DNA of 43,702 bases. Source: an uncultured Nitrospira sp. GTDB lineage: Bacteria; Nitrospirota; Nitrospiria; Nitrospirales; Nitrospiraceae. Made by a program: the position numbers and the translations under genes. The notes beneath the pieces were generated by a model. The model was not told where the DNA came from, did no database searches, and saw nothing but the letters and a program-made list of their open reading frames with translations. Position 1 is the stretch's first letter. Each line of letters opens with the position of its first letter. This document shows positions 25,497-32,160 of the stretch, piece after piece. The stretch lies in contig CABVSR010000018.1 in the NCBI GenBank assembly GCA_902500995.1, positions 1-43,702 of the forward strand, in the 5' to 3' direction.

Positions 25497-26084
25497 ATGA
25501 AGATTGAATCTGAGCCATCCACAGCACTCTCACCGGAGGCCGTTGCGCAACTGGTGAAGGGGCATAAACAGTTTCTGGCCTTCCTGGAGCGGCGGGTGGA
25601 ATCAAGAGCCGTCGCGGAAGACATTCTTCAAACGGCGTTCACGCGTGGTTTGGAGCGCGGGGCCGGTGTGGACGATGAAAAAGTCGTGGCTTGGTTCTAT
25701 CGCGTGCTCCGCAACGCGGTGATCGACCACTACCGGCAGAGGTCCATCGCCGAGCGAGCGATGGAAGCCTGGGCAAGGGAATTTCCGGATGCGCAGGAGC
25801 CGGAGGCGGAACTGCAGCAGGAAATCTGCCAATGCCTGTCGAGCTTGCTGGAAACTCTCAAACCGGAATATCGACAAGCCCTGCAGATCGTGGATCTGCA
25901 AGAAGGCACCCTCAAAGATCTCGCGCAACAATCAGGCATCACGGCCGAGAATGCGGCCGTCCGGGTCCATCGGGCCAGGGCGGCGCTGCGTCGCCGGATC
26001 GAACAGGCCTGCGGCACCTGCTCCGTGCATGGCTGCCTGGATTGTTCGTGCGAGAGTTCTAGCGGATCGAAGTGCGGAGGGTGA
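25497..26084 (+). CDS. ECF sigma factor with cysteine-rich C-terminal tail
   Basis: 195 aa. Region 2 (about 24-85: FLAFLERRVESR...AWFYRVLRNAVIDHYRQR) and region 4 (about 113-168: LKPEYRQALQIVDL...ENAAVRVHRARAALRRRI) are typical of extracytoplasmic-function sigma-70 proteins. After region 4 a 25-residue tail holds C172, C175, H178, C180, C183, C185 and C193. A Cys-rich tail that senses metal directly is established for CorE-type ECF factors of Myxococcus; similarity here is by layout only. No anti-sigma gene is next to it. Divergent from the metallothionein-like gene. Confidence 0.88.
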   Translation: MKIESEPSTALSPEAVAQLVKGHKQFLAFLERRVESRAVAEDILQTAFTRGLERGAGVDDEKVVAWFYRVLRNAVIDHYRQRSIAERAMEAWAREFPDAQEPEAELQQEICQCLSSLLETLKPEYRQALQIVDLQEGTLKDLAQQSGITAENAAVRVHRARAALRRRIEQACGTCSVHGCLDCSCESSSGSKCGG

Positions 26085-26134
26085 GGAAGAATTCCTGTCT
26101 GCATTCATTCAGAGACAGGCAGCAGCGATCTTCT

Positions 26135-26418
26135 TTAGCGATGAGTTCCGCTTATGCGCATACCGTCGCCGATACTGCGGTTGTTGTCCTTGGCTTCGAT
26201 GACGGCGAGGGGAATGCTCGGCTTATAGTAGAGAATGTAGTCGGCGAACTTGGCCTTGCCGCGGGTGACCAATTTCCCTCGAACAATGATTCTGCCCTTG
26301 GTGAAGTACACCTGCTCGCGAATTTGCATCAATCATCCCAGCCGGCGTTTCTCACGGCCGGGGTGATGAGCTTGCTGCAGATGTCGCGTTCGCTCAGGGA
26401 CTTCTTATCGAGACTCAT
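26135..26418 (-). pseudogene. hsdR: Remnant of type I restriction subunit HsdR (frameshifted, truncated)
   Basis: Two pieces of an HsdR N-terminus in different frames. The first, from ATG 26418, gives SLSERDICSKLITPAVRNAGWDD and stops at 26329. The second continues from about 26332 with REQVYFTKGRIIVRGK and ADYILYYK...AVIEAKDNNRSIGDGM, the well-conserved N-terminal nuclease region with PDDEXK-type E-A-K. Homology ends near 26158, so ~90 of some 800 residues remain. The start overlaps the end of the DUF1016 gene (ATGA), which shows the original operon. The break lies about 70 bases from the sigma factor stop. Confidence 0.8.
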
Positions 26419-27443
26419 TCCCCGTCCTCCAGCAGTTTCGCGATCTCTGCGGGACTGGGCAATTGGCCTTTGAGCTCTTTGGGCAACCGTTTCACCACCT
26501 GATACGTCGCCACGCCGATAGGCTTCTTGGCCGAATGCAGCGCATACTCCACAATCGTCCGCTTTTTTTCCTTGCAGAGGATGATGCCGATCGACGGCTG
26601 CTCGCCTTTTTCCCGCACCTGCCGGTCGAGGGCCGTGAGGTAAAATTGCATCTTGCCGACGAACTCGGGCTGGAACTCGCCGATCTTCAATTCGACAGCC
26701 ACCAGACATCTCAGACGACGATGATAGAGAAGGAGATCGATGAAATATTCCTTGTCTTCGACCTCCAATCGATATTGGCTGCCGATAAAGGCGAAGCGCC
26801 CGCCCATGGCACGAAGGAAAGTTTCAATCCGTGCGATCAATGCGCGTTCGAGTTCGCGCTCGGAATGCTCCTCGCCCAGATCGAGAAAATCGAAGGTGTA
26901 CTCATCCTTTACCGCCAATTTCGCCTGCGCGCGCAACGCCGGAGTGAGAACCTTGTCGAAGTTGGTTTGGCCGAGGAGCGTCTTCTCGTAGGTTTGGTTT
27001 TCGATCTGATGGATCAGGACATTCTTAGCCCATCCGAACTTCCTCGTCATGCGGATGTAGAATTCGCGTTCAAGCGGATCCGTGCAGCGTTCAAGAATGA
27101 TGAGGTTGTGGCTCCAAGCAATTTCTCGCACCAGTGGTGCGAGTTTTTCGAATGAGACATACGCCTCAAACAAGCTTTTCATTCGCCAGAGATTGGACGC
27201 CGAAAAACCTCCCACACCTGGAAAGTCCACCTGCAGATCGGCTGCCAATCGCTCCACAACAGCCTTTCCCCATGACTTTCCTTCCTGCCGCTTGACGATC
27301 ATCCCCCCGATGTCCCAATAGAGACCGACTAATTCCTTGTTCACGGCCCGCAACGCAGCATACTGAGCGGTACGGACGCGCTCCTTCACCTCGGCCAACA
27401 GGGAGATATACTCTTCTGGAAGCGATGGTTTGGTATTGCTCAT
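26415..27443 (-). CDS. DUF1016 (YhcG-type) PDDEXK nuclease-domain protein
   Basis: 342 aa. N-terminal DUF1016_N region (EYISLLAEVKERVRTAQYAALRAVNKELVGLYWDIGGMI...) with SASNLWRMKSLFEAY and WSHNLIILERC, then the PDDEXK domain: FAFIGSQYRLEVEDKEYFIDLLLYHRRLRCLVAVELK, giving the D...E-x-K catalytic set. Such genes are common inside type I restriction loci as an extra nuclease, and here hsdR follows immediately. No hsdM or hsdS is present in the window, so this may be an orphan remainder. Reading frame intact and full length. Confidence 0.88.
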   Translation of the reverse strand: MSNTKPSLPEEYISLLAEVKERVRTAQYAALRAVNKELVGLYWDIGGMIVKRQEGKSWGKAVVERLAADLQVDFPGVGGFSASNLWRMKSLFEAYVSFEKLAPLVREIAWSHNLIILERCTDPLEREFYIRMTRKFGWAKNVLIHQIENQTYEKTLLGQTNFDKVLTPALRAQAKLAVKDEYTFDFLDLGEEHSERELERALIARIETFLRAMGGRFAFIGSQYRLEVEDKEYFIDLLLYHRRLRCLVAVELKIGEFQPEFVGKMQFYLTALDRQVREKGEQPSIGIILCKEKKRTIVEYALHSAKKPIGVATYQVVKRLPKELKGQLPSPAEIAKLLEDGE

Positions 27444-27695
27444 GGACCCAACTTGTTGGATTTCTCAGCCCAATGCCTGTTTTTTTCCTGCGTCCATTAC
27501 CCTGACCAGCGACAGGAGAATACTGCTTCCGCCCGCCCCAGACAAGCGCCTCAGGACGTCCTAAGCTACCATCCAACAGTGACATCCGGGGTCACGCTTC
27601 TGGTGGCCAGGCGGAACTATTTGAGACTGCCCGGCGGTGATTCTTGCAATTCCCGCGACCCGACCCGTATGCTCCCAACACGATTTGAGGATGCG

Positions 27696-27914
27696 ATGAT
27701 GGAACCGACACAGAAGCTTTCCGAGCTGACGCCGGCGGAATTGAAAGAGCTGGTGCAGGGGATGGTCGATGACCGGCTACGCACCTTGCTGGGCGACCCC
27801 GATCTCGGGGCGCCGCTGGGGGAGTCCGTCCGCGAACGTTTGAAGCAATCCCTTGCCTCAACGGCGCGGCTGTCCGGTGATGAAGTGGCCGACAAGCTCG
27901 GCCTGCGGTGGTAG
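27696..27914 (+). CDS. Antitoxin of a RelE/ParE-type toxin-antitoxin pair
   Basis: 72 aa starting at a Met-Met pair (27696; GAGG five bases upstream). EPTQKLSELTPAELKELVQGMVDDRLRTLLGDPD is amphipathic and helical, followed by RERLKQSLASTARLSGDEVADKLGLRW. The short, acidic, helical character and the position two bases before a RelE/ParE-like toxin identify it by context; it has no clear DNA-binding fold of known type. The longer open frame upstream (to 27453) has no supporting features. Confidence 0.75.
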   Translation: MMEPTQKLSELTPAELKELVQGMVDDRLRTLLGDPDLGAPLGESVRERLKQSLASTARLSGDEVADKLGLRW

Positions 27915-27916
27915 CG

Positions 27917-28192
27917 ATGCCCTGGTTTCGCCTCGCCTTCCGTCCCGATGTGGTCACTGATCTCAGCACCGCCGATCCCGCCATGGCGCAACGGTTATTC
28001 GACAAAACGAAGTGGCTGGCGTCCAACGTGGACAATTTGCGGCACGAACCGGTCGCTGCCGATCTTCCCGGCATCCATAAATATGCCGTCGGCGACTGGC
28101 GCATTTACTACTCGATCGACCGGTCGGACCACATGGTAGACATTCACTATATTCAGCATCGGCCTCTCGCAGGCCGGAACTCCGGAGCCTGA
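27917..28192 (+). CDS. RelE/ParE family toxin
   Basis: 91 aa. MPWFRLAFRPDVVTDLSTADPAMAQRLFDKTKWLASNVDNLRHEPVAADLPGIHKYAVGDWRIYYSIDRSDHMVDIHYIQHR follows the RelE/ParE fold: N-terminal strand, two helices, then LPGIHKYAVGDWRIYYSID and a last strand IHYIQHR. The GDWRIYY core is characteristic of HigB/RelE-like mRNA interferases; gyrase poisoning (ParE) cannot be excluded. Start at ATG 27917, two bases after the antitoxin stop; the third gene begins two bases after its own stop. Confidence 0.85.
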   Translation: MPWFRLAFRPDVVTDLSTADPAMAQRLFDKTKWLASNVDNLRHEPVAADLPGIHKYAVGDWRIYYSIDRSDHMVDIHYIQHRPLAGRNSGA

Positions 28193-28194
28193 CG

Positions 28195-28500
28195 ATGCTC
28201 AAGCTGACGCAGAAGGCTGTGGACCGCTTGCGAGCGCTCCTCCTGGAACATCCTGAAGATCCCGTGGTGCGCATCACCGTACGCGATATGGATGCGCAGC
28301 GCCTTTCACTTTCGATCACGTTGGAATCAGCGGCTCGGGAGGAAGATGTGGTCGAGCAAATCGAAGGGCTGACGATTGCGTCGGACCGGTCGAGCGCGCA
28401 CCGGACCGGCGGGATGACGGTGGATTACCAGGCCGGAAGTTTCAGCTTTGTGCATCCCCAGGCGGATGACCCCGGGTTGATCATGCCCAGCCGCAACTGA
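28195..28500 (+). CDS. HesB/IscA-like fold protein lacking cluster cysteines
   Basis: 101 aa. MLKLTQKAVDRLRALLLEHPEDPVVRITVRDMDAQRLSLSITL..., then MTVDYQAGSFSFVHPQADD. The order of elements follows A-type Fe-S carriers (LTxxAxxxLxxLL; VRxGGCSGxxYxL; hDYxxxxxGSGFxxxNPxA), but all three cysteines are missing: GGCSG becomes DMDAQ and the C-terminal CGCG is absent. There is no cysteine anywhere, so it cannot carry a cluster in the standard way. It is the third gene of the toxin-antitoxin transcript. Assignment rests on fold-pattern resemblance. Confidence 0.6.
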   Translation: MLKLTQKAVDRLRALLLEHPEDPVVRITVRDMDAQRLSLSITLESAAREEDVVEQIEGLTIASDRSSAHRTGGMTVDYQAGSFSFVHPQADDPGLIMPSRN

Positions 28501-28520
28501 GACGTGATGGCAGGGAGCAA

Positions 28521-28552
28521 GAGCCGATGGCGTATGGCTGATAGCGAGAAGG
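28521..28552 (+). repeat. Heptad tandem repeat, family II, locus F
   Basis: GCCGATG, GCGTATG, GCTGATA, GCGAGAA on the plus strand, about 20 bases after the stop of the IscA-like gene. Inverted relative to locus F' at 28600-28639. Confidence 0.75.
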
Positions 28553-28599
28553 CCGAAGCCTAAGACGTCACGGCTTAACAAGGGCCATTTCGTCTTCCG

Positions 28600-28639
28600 C
28601 TTCTTGCCATAAGCCATTCGCCATATGCTATACGCTCTT
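28600..28639 (-). repeat. Heptad tandem repeat, family II, locus F'
   Basis: Minus strand reads GCGTATA, GCATATG, GCGAATG, GCTTATG, GCAAGAA, about 10 bases after the stop of the Nudix gene. Together with locus F each of two convergent genes carries a repeat in its own sense direction. Confidence 0.75.
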
Positions 28640-28648
28640 AAATTTTAG

Positions 28649-29191
28649 CTACGATTTCATCCGCGGGAACACGCTGCCGAAATGCATGGTGAACGTGCCG
28701 CGTGCGACATCCGCCACATACCGTTCCAGGGCCGCCTCAATAACGGGAAACGCGAGATCATCCCAGGGAATGTCGTCCAGCGCGAACAACTGCACATCCA
28801 GACTTTCCGTGCCGGGTTTGAATTCCGGCGCGCGCAGCGTCCCACGAAAGATCATGTGCACCTGGCTGATCCGCGGCAGGCTCAGGACGGCATACAGGGA
28901 AGTGATCTCCACGTCGGCATGCGCTTCTTCGAACGTTTCGCGGACGGCGGCCTGTTCGGTGCTTTCGCCGACTTCCATGAAGCCCGCGGGAAAGGTCCAG
29001 TGGCCGATGCGAGGCTCGATCGCCCGGCGGCAGAGCAGAATCTTGTTTTCCCATTCAGGAATACAACCGGCGACGATTTTCGGATTGATGTAATGGACGA
29101 CCTGGCAGGTTTCGCAGACGAACCGCGGCAGGTTGTCGCCGGGAGGAATTTTTTTCGACAGCCCGGCCCCACACTCGCTGCAGAATTTCAT
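28649..29191 (-). CDS. Nudix hydrolase with N-terminal zinc ribbon
   Basis: 180 aa. A zinc ribbon (C4, C7, C26, C29: CSECG...CETC) precedes a Nudix domain with the box GFMEVGESTEQAAVRETFEE from about residue 70. IGHWTFPAGFME and the zinc ribbon recall the NudC/ADP-ribose pyrophosphatase group, but the NudC SQPWPFPxS signature after the box is missing, so NADH pyrophosphatase activity is not claimed. GGGAG lies six bases before ATG 29191. Divergent from the RNA methyltransferase with only 34 bases between start codons. Confidence 0.87.
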   Translation of the reverse strand: MKFCSECGAGLSKKIPPGDNLPRFVCETCQVVHYINPKIVAGCIPEWENKILLCRRAIEPRIGHWTFPAGFMEVGESTEQAAVRETFEEAHADVEITSLYAVLSLPRISQVHMIFRGTLRAPEFKPGTESLDVQLFALDDIPWDDLAFPVIEAALERYVADVARGTFTMHFGSVFPRMKS

Positions 29192-29225
29192 TGCGACTCC
29201 CGATCACGACGAGAGAAAGACAGAA

Positions 29226-30395
29226 ATGGATAGCACAATTCAGGCATTTTTTGCACCCTGCCCGCGCGGCCTCGAGCCGGTGCTCGTGGATGAACTGACC
29301 GGCCTGGGCGCCGCCGCGGTCAAGGCCACGGCCGGAGGGGTCGCCTTTCGCGGCACCCTCGCCCTCTGTTACCGGGTGAATCTCGAAAGCCGCATCGCCA
29401 GCCGCGTGTTGCTGCGGATTGCGGAAGGGGCCTATCGCGACGAACAGGATGTGTACGACGCGGCCTACGCCATCCGCTGGCAGGATTGGTTTACGCCGCA
29501 GCAACGCATCAAGGTGAAGGTGAGCGCGCACCGCTGCCCGCTGAAGAGCCTGGATTTTGTCACGCTGCGGGTCAAGGATGCCGTCTGCGATCGATTACAA
29601 TATGCCAGAGGCAAACGTCCCTCCGTCGATACCCATGCGCCGGACATCCTGATTGCCGTCTACTTGGACGGCACAGCCTGCACCTTGTATCTGGACACGT
29701 CGGGTGAACCGCTGTTCAAACGGGGATGGCGAAAATCGGCGGGCGAAGCGCCCATCAGGGAAAATCTCGCGGCCGGCATCCTGCGCCTTTCCAAGTGGGC
29801 GCCGGACCTCCCGCTCTATGACCCTATGTGCGGCAGCGGCACCTTTGTAGTCGAGGCCGCGTTGATGGCCCGCCGCATCGCGCCCGGCATCGGCCGACGC
29901 TTCGCGTTCGAGAAGCTGCTCTCCTTCGCGCCCCCGACGTTGAACGACGTGCGCGAGGAACTGCAGGCCGCTGAGATCGACGCGCAATCTGGGTTGATCC
30001 ATGCCGCCGACCAGAGCGCCCAGGCTATCACATCGATTCGAGCGAATCTCGCGCTTGCGGGACTGACTGAGTCGGTGACGCTGCAACAGGGAGATGTCCT
30101 GCACCTGCCTCCGCCGGCAGAAGCCGGACTCCTTGTCACCAATCCACCCTACGGCCATCGCATGGGGGAAGGTGACGCATTGAAGACATTCTATCCTCAA
30201 TTCGGCGATCATCTGAAAAAGCACTTCTGCGGGTGGACGATCCAGATTTTTACCGCCGACATGAAGCTACCCGGCTTGCTGCGCCTGGCGCCCTCCCGGA
30301 GAGTGCCGTTGTTTAACGGAGCGATCGAGTGCCGTCTGTTCGAATTCCGCATGGTAGCCGGCAGCCTCCGGAAGAAAAGAGCTGATGGCGTATAG
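29226..30395 (+). CDS. THUMP-domain class I RNA methyltransferase (RlmL N-terminal-like)
   Basis: 389 aa. N-terminal ferredoxin-like and THUMP domains (about 1-160: FFAPCPRGLEPVLVDEL...), then a Rossmann methyltransferase: LFKRGWRKSAGEAPIRENLAAG, SAM loop DPMCGSGTFVVEAAL (about 198-212), and catalytic NPPYG at about 304-308, as in N2-guanine RNA methyltransferases. It corresponds to the RlmL N-terminal half or YpsC of Firmicutes, so 23S rRNA m2G methylation is likely. The last residues (RADGV) and the stop codon are read from a family II heptad repeat, suggesting the original C-terminus was altered. Confidence 0.9.
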   Translation: MDSTIQAFFAPCPRGLEPVLVDELTGLGAAAVKATAGGVAFRGTLALCYRVNLESRIASRVLLRIAEGAYRDEQDVYDAAYAIRWQDWFTPQQRIKVKVSAHRCPLKSLDFVTLRVKDAVCDRLQYARGKRPSVDTHAPDILIAVYLDGTACTLYLDTSGEPLFKRGWRKSAGEAPIRENLAAGILRLSKWAPDLPLYDPMCGSGTFVVEAALMARRIAPGIGRRFAFEKLLSFAPPTLNDVREELQAAEIDAQSGLIHAADQSAQAITSIRANLALAGLTESVTLQQGDVLHLPPPAEAGLLVTNPPYGHRMGEGDALKTFYPQFGDHLKKHFCGWTIQIFTADMKLPGLLRLAPSRRVPLFNGAIECRLFEFRMVAGSLRKKRADGV

Positions 30396-30413
30396 CTGAT
30401 AGCGAATGGCGCG
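30381..30413 (+). repeat. Heptad tandem repeat, family II, locus G
   Basis: GCTGATG, GCGTATA, GCTGATA, GCGAATG. It overlaps the 3' end and stop codon of the RNA methyltransferase gene. Confidence 0.8.
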
Positions 30414-30496
30414 GAGTCTGAGTTCCGCAGACCGGAGCAAGACACCCTCTCCATATTTACATTTCCGCCCTAAACGACCGAGCCCGGCATCCTCCC

Positions 30497-30530
30497 CTTC
30501 TCGCTATCGGCCATCAGCCATACGCTCTTG
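30497..30530 (-). repeat. Heptad tandem repeat, family II, locus G'
   Basis: Minus strand GCGTATG, GCTGATG, GCCGATA, GCGAGAA. Inverted to locus G, so transcripts crossing both could form a long imperfect stem. Unlike other loci no gene ends here on the minus strand. Confidence 0.75.
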
Positions 30531-30548
30531 GATCTCACGCTTCCATGC

Positions 30549-30577
30549 TTGACAGCCGGGCAAAAGCCTCCTATTTT
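30549..30577 (+). promoter_or_regulatory. Sigma-70 promoter of the trehalose-phosphate synthase gene
   Basis: Consensus TTGACA (30549-30554), 17-base spacer, TATTTT (30572-30577). Predicted start near 30584, 38 bases before ATG 30622. Confidence 0.75.
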
Positions 30578-30621
30578 CAATCCATGCCGTTCGAGCCGAT
30601 TCCATATTTGACTACGAAGAA

Positions 30622-32160
30622 ATGCGCGACATTGTGAGCGCCTCCCACGCGCCGCTTGAAGCCCCGCAAGAGGAGCACGACCTCTCGCTTTCCCGCCTTA
30701 TCGTGGTGTCGAACCGCGAGCCTTACGAACACCGGCTGGTCAAGAATCACCTCATCTGGGAACGCACCACCGGCGGACTCATTTCGGCGCTCGACCCGGT
30801 GATGCGGCGGCTGGGCGGAACGTGGATTGCCTGGGGCAGCGGCAAGGCGGATCGGGATGTGGTGGATCAGGATATGACCGTCGAAGTGCCTCCCGACGCT
30901 CCGACCTACCGCTTACGCCGCGTGTGGTTGGAAAACGGCGAGGTGAAAGGCGGGTATCAGGGATACGCCAACCAGGTACTCTGGCCCCTCTGCCACCTCA
31001 CCTTAGACCGCGTGTCCTACCGGAAGGCATTCTGGCACGCCTACCAGGCCATGAATGCGCGCTTCGCGGAGGTCGTCCTCAGGGAGTTGGCTGAAAAACC
31101 GGGATTCGTCTGGGTGCACGATTTTCATCTGGCCCTGCTTCCCGGCCTTATCAAAGCCTCTCTGCCTGCCCAGCCCGTGGCAATCTTCTGGCATACTCCC
31201 TGGCCCGGCCCCGACGCCTTCCGCATTTTGCCCGAACGCCGCGAGCTCCTCGAATCGCTGCTGGCGGCCGACCTGGTCATGTTCCAGACTCAAAGCTTCC
31301 TCCATTGTTTTCTGGAATGTGCCAAGGAGTTTTTGGGGACCGATGTCCTGCCCGAGGACCATCACATCGACTATAAAGGCCGCCGCACCAGGCTGGTGAT
31401 TCGCCCGATCAGCATCAACTATCAGGCCTGGACCGAGCGGGCACAATCGCCGCAAGTCACCCGGGCCATGGAAGTCCTTCGCAATCTGCACGTCTTCCAG
31501 CCGACGGTGCGCATCGGGCTGGGCGTCGACCGGCTCGACTACACGAAAGGGCTCCTCAAACGGTTGTGGGCCATCGATGCCTTCTTTCACCAATTTCCGC
31601 AGTACCGGGGCCATTTCACGTTTATTCAAATCGCGGTGCCGACCCGTGGCGATGTCGATACCTATCGCAGCTACCGGGAGCTGATCCGGGAAACCGTCAA
31701 TGAGATCAATATCCGTTACGGCACGATCTCGCACCAGGGCAGCCCGCAGGCCTCGCGCTGGCGCCCGATCGAATTTCGCGAAGGGCGCATCGGGATGGAT
31801 ACCTTGGCGGCCTACTACCGCATGGCCGACCTGGCCCTGGTCAGTTCCGTCTATGACGGCATGAACCTGGTGGCGAAGGAATATGTCGCGAGTCAGGTTG
31901 AGGAGAAAGGCGTGCTGCTTGTGAGCCACCTGGCCGGCGCGGCGGAAGAACTGACCGGCGCGTTGGTCATCAATCCCTATGACCTCGAGGGAGTGGCCGA
32001 CTCCATCCGGCAGGCGTTGGAGATGCCGTTGGAGGAACGCCGGAACCGGATGCGAGGCATGCGCGCCTATCTGGAGGCGCATGATATTCGCACCTGGGCT
32101 GATGACTGCCTGCGCGACGCAGAAATGCTTCCACGTCAGGACAATCCCCCCCTTGAATAA
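30622..32160 (+). CDS. otsA: Alpha,alpha-trehalose-phosphate synthase (GT20 family)
   Basis: 512-aa retaining glycosyltransferase joining a nucleotide-activated glucose to glucose-6-phosphate. N-terminal LSRLIVVSNREPYEH and TTGGLISALDP (donor Gly loop), WVHDFHLALLPG (about 164-175), FWHTPWPGPDAFRILPER, GVDRLDYTKGLLKRL (about 306-320) and DGMNLVAKEYVA near 412 are GT20 signatures. FWHTPWP resembles glucosylglycerol-phosphate synthases and some archaeal trehalose synthases, so the acceptor is uncertain. No otsB phosphatase lies next to it. No clear Shine-Dalgarno at ATG 30622. The following lipoprotein gene overlaps its end. Confidence 0.85.
   Translation: MRDIVSASHAPLEAPQEEHDLSLSRLIVVSNREPYEHRLVKNHLIWERTTGGLISALDPVMRRLGGTWIAWGSGKADRDVVDQDMTVEVPPDAPTYRLRRVWLENGEVKGGYQGYANQVLWPLCHLTLDRVSYRKAFWHAYQAMNARFAEVVLRELAEKPGFVWVHDFHLALLPGLIKASLPAQPVAIFWHTPWPGPDAFRILPERRELLESLLAADLVMFQTQSFLHCFLECAKEFLGTDVLPEDHHIDYKGRRTRLVIRPISINYQAWTERAQSPQVTRAMEVLRNLHVFQPTVRIGLGVDRLDYTKGLLKRLWAIDAFFHQFPQYRGHFTFIQIAVPTRGDVDTYRSYRELIRETVNEINIRYGTISHQGSPQASRWRPIEFREGRIGMDTLAAYYRMADLALVSSVYDGMNLVAKEYVASQVEEKGVLLVSHLAGAAEELTGALVINPYDLEGVADSIRQALEMPLEERRNRMRGMRAYLEAHDIRTWADDCLRDAEMLPRQDNPPLE

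Noticed and set aside
15662-30530. CRISPR array as explanation of the repeats
   Set aside because: Units are 7 bases, contiguous and degenerate, with no spacers and no cas genes nearby.
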